A stretch of 64,000 nucleotides of DNA. It comes from Candidatus Zixiibacteriota bacterium (GTDB lineage: Bacteria > Zixibacteria > MSB-5A5 > GN15 > PGXB01). Numbering within the stretch: the first letter of the stretch is position 1; each line of letters begins with the position of its first letter. A model generated the notes under the pieces. The model was given only the letters and a program-made list of their open reading frames with translations. It searched no databases and was not told where the DNA came from. The position numbers and the translations under genes are program-made. Shown here piece by piece: positions 8,046-16,308 of the stretch. The DNA is taken from assembly GCA_016933695.1 (NCBI GenBank), contig JAFGAL010000028.1:1-64000 (forward strand), given 5' to 3'.

Positions 8046-8073
8046 AATATATGATTTCTTGCGTCCCTGGCAA
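8046..8073 (-). promoter_or_regulatory. Putative sigma-70-type promoter for peroxiredoxin
   Basis: On the minus strand TTGCCA (8073-8068), a 16-base spacer and TATATT (8051-8046) lie about 50 bases upstream of the start codon. No PerR-like or OxyR-like box is obvious. Confidence 0.5.
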
Positions 8074-8187
8074 ATTAAAACGAATCGAATAAATAATACT
8101 GCGCCAGCGATTCCTCCCGGCGGGCACGGTTGCATCCGAACCTGACCGCCGGTAAAAACGGGGGGAAAGCTATTCGCTGTTTTATGT

Positions 8188-8370
8188 CTACCAGCCGAAT
8201 GTCAGGCCCTTGCGATGCGAGACCCCCAGCACCGATCGACAGATCGGACAGAAATACACACACCGTTTGCCCAGGTCACCCTTCATGGTGCGAAACCAAA
8301 CCGCGTCGATTTCTTTCTTACAATGCGGGCAGACCGGACGAACGTCATCTTTTTGCATAAATGTAATCAT
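8188..8370 (-). CDS. Small zinc-ribbon protein
   Basis: A 60-residue protein with two CxxC pairs, CPHCKKEI and CPICRSVLG, separated by about 26 residues, which form a zinc ribbon. I chose ATG at 8370 because AAGGAGTG lies just upstream. It is probably cytoplasmic. The function is unknown; such small ribbons bind nucleic acid or proteins. It lies upstream of the selenoperoxiredoxin on the same strand but 190 bases away, so co-transcription is uncertain. Confidence 0.7.
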   Translation of the reverse strand: MITFMQKDDVRPVCPHCKKEIDAVWFRTMKGDLGKRCVYFCPICRSVLGVSHRKGLTFGW

Positions 8371-8494
8371 GACATCACTCCTTGAACGGATATCTGATAA
8401 ACATACCGTCATTTATATACCAATATTCAATTAAATTTGCCGGGTGATTTCATCGCCCGCATATTTTTATGTATGTATTTGCTGGAATGAGAAA

Positions 8495-9334
8495 TTAGAA
8501 ACGTTTCAGCTGATCTCTTGTGAACGTCCATTCCGGGGTAACAAGAACCTCCCCGAAATCGCAATTATACCACGGGCTTAATACCGAATCCCTGGGATTT
8601 TTCAGGATGTGAATATCCTGCGCCGGCATGTAGCTTTGCGCCAGCAGGAATACCCTTTCGCCGGTTATCCTGTTTTCAGCCGCATCGATTACAATAACCG
8701 CGTGTCCCGGAAACCCACCCTCGATGAGAACGTCGCCGCTAACAATGTCATGCGGATCGGTTACGACTTTCAGTTGTTTGTTTAGTGAATACGATCCGGC
8801 ATACATGAATACGGTTGCAAGATAGGCACGGAAAGTACGATATGATGAATCGACCGATGCGGATTGGCACCATGTCACGTGATTGCCATTGACCGTCGGA
8901 CGCATGCCGTCAATCCAGTCCCGAAACGATGCCGTATCGCCACTGGTGAAATTGAAGCTGATGCGGTCGTACACGCCGTCGGCATACAGATATTCCGCGC
9001 GCAGACGAATCACCGCATCGGCGCACTGTTGAAGGTCGTGCGTGCCGACGTCGATTTTGAGTACCGCCGCGTGCACGTCCTGACGCTGTTTTTCCCGACC
9101 GTCGAATAACCGCACCGGAGCCCCCTCTGTTTGAAGCGGCAATCCTCTCAGCCAATATCCGAAACTGCCCGTATCGACCGGCAGACGTGAATATCCATCC
9201 GGGGGTGCAAACCGATATTGTACGGTATTGGCCGTGTTAGTATCCACAAGCCATACGTACTCCTGTCCCAGTGCCGTCATGGCAGGGAAGAGCATAATCA
9301 CACAGATGATGCAAACGACAGTGCGTTTAGGCAT
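8495..9334 (-). CDS. DUF4846-type exported protein
   Basis: A 279-residue exported protein. ATG at 9334 gives a signal peptide (MPKRTVVCIICVIMLFPAMTALGQ) and overlaps the response-regulator stop by 8 bases, so the gene is the third in the kinase operon. Visible features are RFAPPDGYSRL, the WLRGLPL region, IRLRAEYLY, and the GGFPGHAVIVIDAAEN and FLLAQSYMPAQDIHIL blocks that characterise DUF4846 proteins. The fold recalls NlpC/P60-like or transglutaminase-like enzymes, but no catalytic triad can be assigned with confidence. The overlap with a two-component system suggests a periplasmic or envelope role. Confidence 0.8.
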   Translation of the reverse strand: MPKRTVVCIICVIMLFPAMTALGQEYVWLVDTNTANTVQYRFAPPDGYSRLPVDTGSFGYWLRGLPLQTEGAPVRLFDGREKQRQDVHAAVLKIDVGTHDLQQCADAVIRLRAEYLYADGVYDRISFNFTSGDTASFRDWIDGMRPTVNGNHVTWCQSASVDSSYRTFRAYLATVFMYAGSYSLNKQLKVVTDPHDIVSGDVLIEGGFPGHAVIVIDAAENRITGERVFLLAQSYMPAQDIHILKNPRDSVLSPWYNCDFGEVLVTPEWTFTRDQLKRF

Positions 9335-10025
9335 CGATAACAAGTTTGAACCCCTTGCCGTGAATATTAATAATCTCGATACGGCGATCACTTTTCAGGT
9401 AACGGCGCAGTTTGGAAATAAAGACATCCATACTGCGACTGTTGAAATAATCTTCGGTTCCCCAAATTTCCCGAAGGGCATCGGCCCGTGACAATGTCCG
9501 GTTGATATGCTGACAAAGCATTTTCAGCAGTTCGGTTTCTTTCGATGTCAGTTTATACACCCGCTCCGGGCTTTCCAGGATCCGCTTGTTGCTGTCGAAA
9601 GCGAAATGTCCGATCGCAAACAGGTGCTGTTCCGGTTCGACAGTGTCGGTTCCGGAGCGTTTTAGCACTGCGCGAATGCGCAACAGCAGTTCCTCGATAC
9701 TGAACGGTTTGGTGATATAATCATCGCACCCGATTTTGAATCCCTTGATCTTGTCTTCCTGAAGGGATTTCGCCGTCAAAAAGATAATCGGTATCCGCGT
9801 ATCCCGTTCACGAATGGTGCGGGTGAACGTAAACCCGTCCATTTGCGGCATCATGATATCGACCAGACAGAGATCGAAATCATTCTCTGCGTACGCGGTA
9901 AGACCGTCGCCACCGTTCTTGCGCAATTCGACCGCAAACCCGTTAAGCGTCAGGTGTTCTTTGATAATGACACCGAGATTGTCGTCATCTTCGAGTAAGA
10001 GTATTCTGGTCGCATTCGTGTTCAT
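9327..10025 (-). CDS. OmpR/PhoB-family response regulator
   Basis: A 232-residue DNA-binding response regulator. The N-terminal receiver has LLLEDDDN (acidic pocket), phospho-acceptor Asp in DLCLVDIMMPQMDGF, Thr in FLTAKS and Lys in DDYITKPF. The C-terminal winged helix (about 130-230) has YKLTSKETELLKMLCQH, the SRADALREIWG segment and the recognition helix near SRSMDVFISKLRRYL. It lies 6 bases downstream of its kinase. Likely target: the four 10-bp-spaced repeats upstream of the divergent ABC operon, since PhoB/OmpR proteins bind tandem repeats of this kind. Confidence 0.95.
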   Translation of the reverse strand: MNTNATRILLLEDDDNLGVIIKEHLTLNGFAVELRKNGGDGLTAYAENDFDLCLVDIMMPQMDGFTFTRTIRERDTRIPIIFLTAKSLQEDKIKGFKIGCDDYITKPFSIEELLLRIRAVLKRSGTDTVEPEQHLFAIGHFAFDSNKRILESPERVYKLTSKETELLKMLCQHINRTLSRADALREIWGTEDYFNSRSMDVFISKLRRYLKSDRRIEIINIHGKGFKLVIDA

Positions 10026-10031
10026 ATGTTG

Positions 10032-11642
10032 TTAATTAGCCAGCGGAAAAAATATCTCCACTTGGGTTCCGCGTCCCGGTTTGCTAATGACAGCGATTTT
10101 TCCCCCGTGGGCTTCAACCATCAGTTTTACGTAACTCAATCCCAGCCCGAATCCCTTGACATTATGCACGTCGCCGGTCGATACCCGGTAGTACTTGTTG
10201 AAGACCAGTTTCAAATCGCTCTCGCTGATACCGATGCCGCGGTCGGCGATCCGGATATAGAGGCCGCCGTCGGCATTGAGTGTCAAAACCGTGATTTCCG
10301 GCTTTTCCTTTGAGTACTTGACCGCGTTGTCGAGGACATTAGTGATAATGCCGCCAAGATGCACCCGGTCGCCCTGAAAAACATGTTCATCGGCCGTGAA
10401 CGAACAGGCAATCGCTCCGTCTTTTGCCTTGACTGCCAATTCGGCATTGGCCACTGCCTCGCGGATGATCTGCTTCAGATCGACCTCTTCTTTTTTCAAG
10501 TGTAACGTGCCCTCTTCAAGCGATGCCATTTGCAGGATTTTCTCCGCCTGACTTCTCATGCGGCGGTTCTCGTCCTGAATCATGCAGGAAAACCGTTCCA
10601 CGCGCGCCCGGTCTGAAATCACGTCCTCGCGGACAATGGCCTCCGATGCCAACGCGATGGTGGAAATCGGCGTTTTGAATTCATGCGTCATATTGTTCAC
10701 GAAATCAGTCATGAGCCGCTGGGTTTGTTGTTGTCTGACGATCACCCGGATCGTGTAGATGAAACCGGTAATAACCGCCACGATAAACAAACCGCTGATA
10801 ATTAACATCGGCAAGACCTGATTCCAGAGATACGCCTGCCGGTCGGGAAACTGAACCAGCAGTTCGACCGGACCGCTGAGAACGTCGAACGGAAAAAGCC
10901 GAACTGCGTATTTGGTGTTTTTCATTGATGCGGCTTCGCTTTTCGGTACGAATAGCATGGTGTCCGGCTTTTCGATCTTGACGCCGAAACGATACTCCAG
11001 GTCGATATTGCTTTCAGCCAACGTGGCGTTGATGGTCGAATCGATCAATGCCGAATCGAGTCGTTCAAGCAGGGGAATGCTGTCCATGACCCACATCCTG
11101 CTGAGGACGTTGCGAACAAATCCGGCGCGCTCCCCGCTATGTTTTAGAAAGGCCATGACCGCGGGAATTGAATCAACCAATTTTCCATTGATATAACCCC
11201 GCACATCACAGGCGCTGTCGGTGACATTATAAAGTATTTTCGTGACTTCGATTGAATCCGATCCCTGCGATTGAGAAGGAATCGGCACGACCAGCTCCAA
11301 ATCATCGCTTGTCCTGATTACCATACTGTCGTTTTGCACTCTGACGCTTTTTGGCCCTGGAGGACCACCGGCTTTGTTGCTGTCGGATTCGATTGTAAAT
11401 GTTATATTGACATTGCTATCCGATTCCAGCCTGTCAACCGTCTCGAAAATAACCGTCATCGTCTGAACCGTTTCCAGTGTCTCCCTTACCCGATTAAGGG
11501 TGGTGGCAACGGTATTGTCGAAGGTCGTTTCCCGTGAGGCAATCGCCTCTTTCAGCAGAATGCCCTGTATGAGGATGAGCCCCGCCAGTGCGGCGATGAT
11601 TACTCCCATTACCAGGCCAATTTTTTTCCGCGCAAGTGCCAT
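10032..11642 (-). CDS. Membrane sensor histidine kinase
   Basis: A 536-residue kinase. ATG at 11642 starts right before the first membrane helix (IGLVMGVIIAALAGLILIQ). A periplasmic sensor of about 270 residues follows, then a second helix (VLPMLIISGLFIVAVITGFIY). The H-box is FVNNMTHEFKTPISTI, with the N-box LDNAVKYSKE and G-boxes DRGIGIS and GFGLGLSYVK. This is the style of the RprX-like kinases of Bacteroidota. It is first in a kinase / regulator / DUF4846 operon, divergent from the PDZ-ABC operon. Confidence 0.95.
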   Translation of the reverse strand: MALARKKIGLVMGVIIAALAGLILIQGILLKEAIASRETTFDNTVATTLNRVRETLETVQTMTVIFETVDRLESDSNVNITFTIESDSNKAGGPPGPKSVRVQNDSMVIRTSDDLELVVPIPSQSQGSDSIEVTKILYNVTDSACDVRGYINGKLVDSIPAVMAFLKHSGERAGFVRNVLSRMWVMDSIPLLERLDSALIDSTINATLAESNIDLEYRFGVKIEKPDTMLFVPKSEAASMKNTKYAVRLFPFDVLSGPVELLVQFPDRQAYLWNQVLPMLIISGLFIVAVITGFIYTIRVIVRQQQTQRLMTDFVNNMTHEFKTPISTIALASEAIVREDVISDRARVERFSCMIQDENRRMRSQAEKILQMASLEEGTLHLKKEEVDLKQIIREAVANAELAVKAKDGAIACSFTADEHVFQGDRVHLGGIITNVLDNAVKYSKEKPEITVLTLNADGGLYIRIADRGIGISESDLKLVFNKYYRVSTGDVHNVKGFGLGLSYVKLMVEAHGGKIAVISKPGRGTQVEIFFPLAN

Positions 11643-11682
11643 AGTATCAATATAGGCAATATGATTTCGGTCTGCACCACAT

Positions 11683-11718
11683 TTAACATCTCTTAACATT
11701 TGATAACATGTCTTAACT
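11683..11718. promoter_or_regulatory. Four 10-bp-phased direct repeats (likely response-regulator binding site)
   Basis: TTAACA at 11683, TTAACA at 11693, ATAACA at 11703 and TTAACT at 11713 give three exact 10-bp intervals, one helical turn each. They lie between the divergent kinase operon and the PDZ/ABC operon, about 75 bases before the latter's start. PhoB/OmpR-family regulators bind such tandem half-sites, so this is probably the target of the regulator encoded at 9327-10025. Confidence 0.75.
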
Positions 11719-11792
11719 GTCTGCGGTGCAACTATTTGGTTAAATTCGAGTAAACAATTGGCAACCGACATTCACATTCAGGAGGAAACGCA

Positions 11793-12551
11793 ATGTATCG
11801 ACTCATCCCATTTCGTCATCTGCTCTTAGTGATTGGCCTGACCGTTGTTATTGGTCTGACCGGTTCCGCCGCATTGGCTCAGCAGACCATCACGCGCACG
11901 TATACCATTGATGCCCCCGGTGAAATGATGATGATTAACGAATTCGGTGGAATGATTATACTCAAGGACAGCGCCGTTACGGTTGAAATGATTATGCCGC
12001 CGGGCAACCGCCCCGATCAGTACAAGGACTTTGACTTTCTCGCAGGTGATGTCATCGTCATGGCCAACGGCAGCAAAATAACGTCGGTCGAGATGCTGCA
12101 GGACGTCTATGACAAGACGCCGGTCGGCGAAATGATCAAGCTGGCGATTTCCCGCGACGGCAAAATGATGATGCGGAAATTCGCCAAGGCCGATCCGGAG
12201 AGCATGCCCAAGCCGGTAGTGATGACCAGGACCAATCCCGGGGGGGGAGGCGGCGCTGATCTGGCTTTGGCGGGAGTCGGTATACTGCTGAGTGCCAAAG
12301 ACGGGAAATTGTCGGTCGGGTCTCTGGTTAACGCTATTATGCCGAAATTCGACGGGGCGACGCCTCAGACCGGCGATGTCATTTTAAAAGTCCAGGGCGA
12401 GGATTATGATTCTCCGGAAGCCTTTGCTGAAATATTCGGCAAGATCAAGACCGGCGAAACCGTTACCCTGGTTCTCGGACGCAACAGCGAAGAACTGACC
12501 ACGTCATTTGCCCGCCCGAATCCGAAGGAAGTTGAAATATACAAGCAGTAA
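11793..12551 (+). CDS. Exported PDZ-domain protein
   Basis: A 252-residue protein with a signal peptide (LLLVIGLTVVIGLTGSAALAQQ). Two PDZ-like halves are visible: GDVIVMANGSKITSVEMLQDVYD at about residues 85-110 and TGDVILKVQGEDYDSPEAFAEIF at about 193-215, each ending in a TVxLxxxR-like strand. There is no protease domain, so it should bind peptides or partner proteins in the periplasm. It is the first gene of a five-gene operon with an ABC transporter, with AGGAGG upstream of the start. Confidence 0.85.
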   Translation: MYRLIPFRHLLLVIGLTVVIGLTGSAALAQQTITRTYTIDAPGEMMMINEFGGMIILKDSAVTVEMIMPPGNRPDQYKDFDFLAGDVIVMANGSKITSVEMLQDVYDKTPVGEMIKLAISRDGKMMMRKFAKADPESMPKPVVMTRTNPGGGGGADLALAGVGILLSAKDGKLSVGSLVNAIMPKFDGATPQTGDVILKVQGEDYDSPEAFAEIFGKIKTGETVTLVLGRNSEELTTSFARPNPKEVEIYKQ

Positions 12552-12573
12552 GCAAGGGAATAAAGGTGCCTCG

Positions 12574-14076
12574 ATGAAATCTCTTTCGTTTCGATATGTA
12601 TTCCTGTTTTATCTGTTACTGATGATCCCCGGTGTCCTCCCGGCGCAATCAGGGAATTTTTTCAATCAACGCGATGATGAATACCGCCTGCTTGGTCTGA
12701 AACGTGCCAAAGAGGCGTTTGATGTCGCCCGCGCGGAATATGAACGTCAGAAAACCCTGTACGATCGAGACCTGAGTTCGCAGGTGCGACTGGAACAGGC
12801 AAGGGCGGCATACGCCGATGCCGAAGTGAACTACCAGCAGTCGCTTCTGGCGGTGCTGTTTGAAAAACAGTATATCTCGGTGCAATCGGCGGTGAAATAT
12901 CACGCTGCCGATGGCACCCGCCGGGTGCGCCTGACATTGGCGAACACCTCGGGGGGGACCGAGGAATTCCGCAAACTGCTGAATACCGACGATGACCTGT
13001 TTCGCTCTCTGCAACCGGATGTCATCAACAACGCCTATATATCCCTGATGAATAACGACAACGCCATTGTCAGCCAGCCGTATGAAACAAAAATCTCGGA
13101 ACTCCGTTTCGGAAGTCCGCAGACGGTCGATTTCAAACTCCTGCAGGATCTCGATGCCGTGACGGTATTTCTGATCTATGGCAACGGCAGTCAGCGCAGC
13201 ATGAAAATCTTTTTGCAGAAAGACTCCACGGTCAATAAGGTCGAAATACAATCGGAGCGATTTTCGCAGGAAGTGGAGTTGGGGAAATCGGCCGAGTACG
13301 ACCTTACGCTGGAACTGTACAGCGGCGTGGACAATACGTTCTCGCTCGAAGTGGTCAATCTCCCTCGTGAAATCAGTCACTATTTTAAAAGCACCACCGG
13401 AAGCGTCCGTCTGCGGCAGGTGAAATTCACCGAGAGCAGTCGTTCCAAGGATGCGGTTTTACAGATTACGCTGCCGGATCGATCCGACGGTCAGGTGGCG
13501 ATGGACAAGTCGATACCCTTCTATGTTCTGGTGCTTCCCGCCGACAAAGCCGCGCAGGTGCGTAAGGATCCCGAACGCATCTGGACCGAAGAGGAATTGC
13601 GCGCCCTCGATGTCGGCTTCGTGCATCTGGAACTGATTCCGCGTGGGCGCGGCGAGTTGATGGTGCGTGCCCCGCAATTGTACCATGACATCTTTGCCGA
13701 TGGAACCGTTGAGATGACTTTGGAATTGGTCAACGAGGGAAGTCGTCGACTCGACCATATCGAAGTCACCGCGGACGTCCCGTTGAGCTGGACCGATGAC
13801 ATTACGCCGCGAACGATTCCATCGCTCGACATCGGTGAGGAAAAACGAGTGACTCTGCATTTCACGCCGCCGCCCGGGACTTCAGTTGGGAAGTATGAAG
13901 TCCGCATCAAGGCCACCGGGCTCTCCAGTGGACAACCGATCAGCGGCAGTGATAAAATTGCCACGATTGAAATCAAAGCCGAGGCCAATATCATCGGTAC
14001 CGTTCTGATCGTGCTGTTTATTCTGGCCGTCGTCGGAGGCATTGTGGTCTACGGCGTTCGCCTGTCACGAAAGTAA
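12574..14076 (+). CDS. Exported NEW3-domain membrane-anchored protein
   Basis: A 500-residue protein. I chose ATG at 12574 because it starts a signal peptide (MKSLSFRYVFLFYLLLMIPGVLPAQ). A coiled region follows (residues about 25-75, AKEAFDVARAEYERQ and ARAAYADAEVNYQQ). Near the C-terminus is a NEW3-like immunoglobulin fold (DGTVEMTLELVNEGSRRLDHIEVTADVP... GKYEVRIKATG), and one final transmembrane helix (NIIGTVLIVLFILAVVGGIVVYG) ends the protein. This layout fits an extracytoplasmic partner of the adjacent ABC-2 transporter. The transported substrate cannot be inferred. Confidence 0.8.
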   Translation: MKSLSFRYVFLFYLLLMIPGVLPAQSGNFFNQRDDEYRLLGLKRAKEAFDVARAEYERQKTLYDRDLSSQVRLEQARAAYADAEVNYQQSLLAVLFEKQYISVQSAVKYHAADGTRRVRLTLANTSGGTEEFRKLLNTDDDLFRSLQPDVINNAYISLMNNDNAIVSQPYETKISELRFGSPQTVDFKLLQDLDAVTVFLIYGNGSQRSMKIFLQKDSTVNKVEIQSERFSQEVELGKSAEYDLTLELYSGVDNTFSLEVVNLPREISHYFKSTTGSVRLRQVKFTESSRSKDAVLQITLPDRSDGQVAMDKSIPFYVLVLPADKAAQVRKDPERIWTEEELRALDVGFVHLELIPRGRGELMVRAPQLYHDIFADGTVEMTLELVNEGSRRLDHIEVTADVPLSWTDDITPRTIPSLDIGEEKRVTLHFTPPPGTSVGKYEVRIKATGLSSGQPISGSDKIATIEIKAEANIIGTVLIVLFILAVVGGIVVYGVRLSRK

Positions 14077-14088
14077 GGAGAATCCGCA

Positions 14089-14877
14089 ATGAATATCGTC
14101 TACAGAACCGATGCACCCGCCCTGGAAGCGGTCAACCTGACCAAACGGTACGACGATGACGTGCTGGCGCTCGATCATGTCTCGTTCGCCATTGAACCGG
14201 GTCAGATTTACGCCCTCCTGGGCGGCAACGGCGCGGGGAAAACCACCGCCATTAACCTGTTTTTGAATTTTATCGAGCCGACCGACGGCGAAGCCCGTAT
14301 CAACGGCATTGTCACGCATCGCGAACCGTTGAAGGCCAAGGCACACGTGGCGTACGTATCGGAAAACGTCATGCTCTACGCCAATTTTACCGCCATGCAG
14401 AATCTCGATTTCTTCGCCCGGTTGGGCGGACAGACATCATACACCCGCAGTGATTACCATGACATGCTCTACCGCGTCGGCCTGGCCGAGGAGTTTCACA
14501 ATAAGAAACTGCGCGAGTTTTCAAAAGGCATGCGCCAGAAATGCGGAATCGCCATCGCCATGCTGAAAAACGCCCCGGCCATTCTGCTCGATGAGCCGAC
14601 CTCCGGTCTTGATCCGAAAGCCGGTCGCGATTTTATCGAACTGCTCAAGTCACTTAAAGATGAAAACCGCGCGATTCTGATGTCCACCCATGATATTTTC
14701 CGCGCCAAAGAAGTTGCCGACGTGGTGGCGATCATGAACCACGGTCGGCTGATCATGCAGAAACGAGCCTCGGAACTGGCGCATCAGGACCTGGAATCGC
14801 TTTACATGCAGTACATCGGCGGACACAACAACGGCGAACCGTCGGAGGGAGGCACCGATGCTGAAAACGCTGATTGA
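14089..14877 (+). CDS. ABC-2 type transporter ATP-binding protein
   Basis: A 262-residue ATPase. Walker A is GGNGAGKTT (about residues 45-53), the signature is LREFSKGMRQKCGIA, Walker B is AILLDEPTSGLD, and the switch His is in MSTHD. It energises export by the two permeases that follow. It overlaps the first permease by 20 bases, indicating translational coupling. The family includes NatA-like and gliding-motility-type exporters. Confidence 0.95.
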   Translation: MNIVYRTDAPALEAVNLTKRYDDDVLALDHVSFAIEPGQIYALLGGNGAGKTTAINLFLNFIEPTDGEARINGIVTHREPLKAKAHVAYVSENVMLYANFTAMQNLDFFARLGGQTSYTRSDYHDMLYRVGLAEEFHNKKLREFSKGMRQKCGIAIAMLKNAPAILLDEPTSGLDPKAGRDFIELLKSLKDENRAILMSTHDIFRAKEVADVVAIMNHGRLIMQKRASELAHQDLESLYMQYIGGHNNGEPSEGGTDAENAD

Positions 14878-16288
14878 AAAGGAAATCCGCGACATCATCG
14901 GATCGACCAAGTTTGCCATTACCTTTGCCGTCTGCGCCCTGCTTATCATCATGGCGTTTTATACCGGCGCGACCCGTCATAAATTGTACGTAACACATCA
15001 TCAGGCTTCCCAGGCGGAACAGCTTCGCTCCATGGAGGGGATCACCGACTGGTTCGATGTCGAGGGAACCCGCCTGTTTTTGCCGCCCCGTCCGCTGGCG
15101 TCGCTGATTTCCGGCATCTCCAATGATATCGGCCGCACTGCCGATGTGACCGGACGGGGAAGCATCCCCACCGATGACAGCCGCTATAATGAAGATCCGC
15201 TGTTTGCCGTTTTTCGGTTTATCGATCTGGATTTTGTCTTCACCGTCATTTTGTCGTTGTTCGCCATTTTACTGGGGTATGATGCTATCAGCGGCGAGAA
15301 AGAGCGGGGAACCCTCAAACTCTCCTTTGCCAATGCGGTCTCCCGTTCAACGTATTTGGCGGGGAAACTGCTTGGCGCTTTTATTGCATTGACCATGGCG
15401 ATTCTGATTCCGATTGCCATCGGCATCTTCCTGTTTTTACTGATGGGGATCAGCATGACGGAGGAGGAGTGGGTTCGGTTGTTACTGATCATCCTGATCG
15501 GGCTGATGTCGTTCGGGGTGTTTTTATCGCTGTCGATTTGTGTTTCGGCGATGACCCATCGTTCGGCCAATTCCTTTTTGGTTTTGCTGGTGGTTTGGGT
15601 GCTCTGCGTGCACATTGTCCCGCGTGCCTCGGTTCTTCTGGCCGCCCGCTCGGTGGAGGTCCCGTCACTCGATGAAATCTCCTATAAGCGAGCCGCCCTG
15701 AATCAGCAGCTGTCCAGAGAATTCCGTGAAAGCCTGAAAGAAGGCCAGGCCAGTTTCTTATATTCATCCAGTACGATCGACGGCAACGTTCTGATGACGC
15801 TGGTCGACTCACTTTCCCAGGAGCGTTCCCGGAAAGCGACGGAGTTCTCCGCCCGCCTCGAAGAGGAGCGCGCTAATCGCCAAGGCGTCCAGGAAAAAAT
15901 CGCGTTTTCAATCGCCCGTATATCGCCGGTGACATCATTTTCGCTGGCGTCGGCCGCTTTGGCGGGGACTTCGTTGGAATTGAAAGATCGTTTTATCGAA
16001 CAGGCCCATGATTATCAGGAAAAGTTCGCCGCGTTTTACGAGGAAAAAACCGGTATGAGTCTCAGCGGCGGACTGCGGATCCAGATGTCGGCTGATGGTG
16101 ACACCGTCGGTGAACCGGAGAAACCGCAATCGATTGATCCCACCGAAATGCCGCAATTTGCCTTTACCGAACCGGAACTGACCGAGATCGTACAGACCAC
16201 GGTAATGGATTTCGGATTACTTGCGGTTTTTACCATGCTCTTTTTCGCGGGAGCCTTTGTTTCGTTCCTGCGCTATGATGTCAGATAA
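14858..16288 (+). CDS. ABC-2 type transporter permease
   Basis: A 476-residue permease starting MLKTLIEKEIRDIIGSTKF, typical of ABC-2 permeases. It has one N-terminal helix, a long extracytoplasmic segment, four or so helices between residues 120 and 260 including SGEKERGTLKLSFAN (the coupling region), a second large polar segment, and a last helix FGLLAVFTMLFFAGAFVSFLRYDVR. It is homologous to the next gene, with the same length and the same C-terminal pattern, so the pair probably forms a heterodimer. Confidence 0.93.
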   Translation: MLKTLIEKEIRDIIGSTKFAITFAVCALLIIMAFYTGATRHKLYVTHHQASQAEQLRSMEGITDWFDVEGTRLFLPPRPLASLISGISNDIGRTADVTGRGSIPTDDSRYNEDPLFAVFRFIDLDFVFTVILSLFAILLGYDAISGEKERGTLKLSFANAVSRSTYLAGKLLGAFIALTMAILIPIAIGIFLFLLMGISMTEEEWVRLLLIILIGLMSFGVFLSLSICVSAMTHRSANSFLVLLVVWVLCVHIVPRASVLLAARSVEVPSLDEISYKRAALNQQLSREFRESLKEGQASFLYSSSTIDGNVLMTLVDSLSQERSRKATEFSARLEEERANRQGVQEKIAFSIARISPVTSFSLASAALAGTSLELKDRFIEQAHDYQEKFAAFYEEKTGMSLSGGLRIQMSADGDTVGEPEKPQSIDPTEMPQFAFTEPELTEIVQTTVMDFGLLAVFTMLFFAGAFVSFLRYDVR

Positions 16289-16308
16289 TGCAATAGGAGA
16301 GGTTTGTC

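Noticed and set aside
7741..8127. Peroxiredoxin as two separate genes or a nonsense pseudogene
   Set aside because: The TGA replaces precisely the catalytic Cys, no other damage exists and a SECIS hairpin follows, so selenocysteine is the better explanation.
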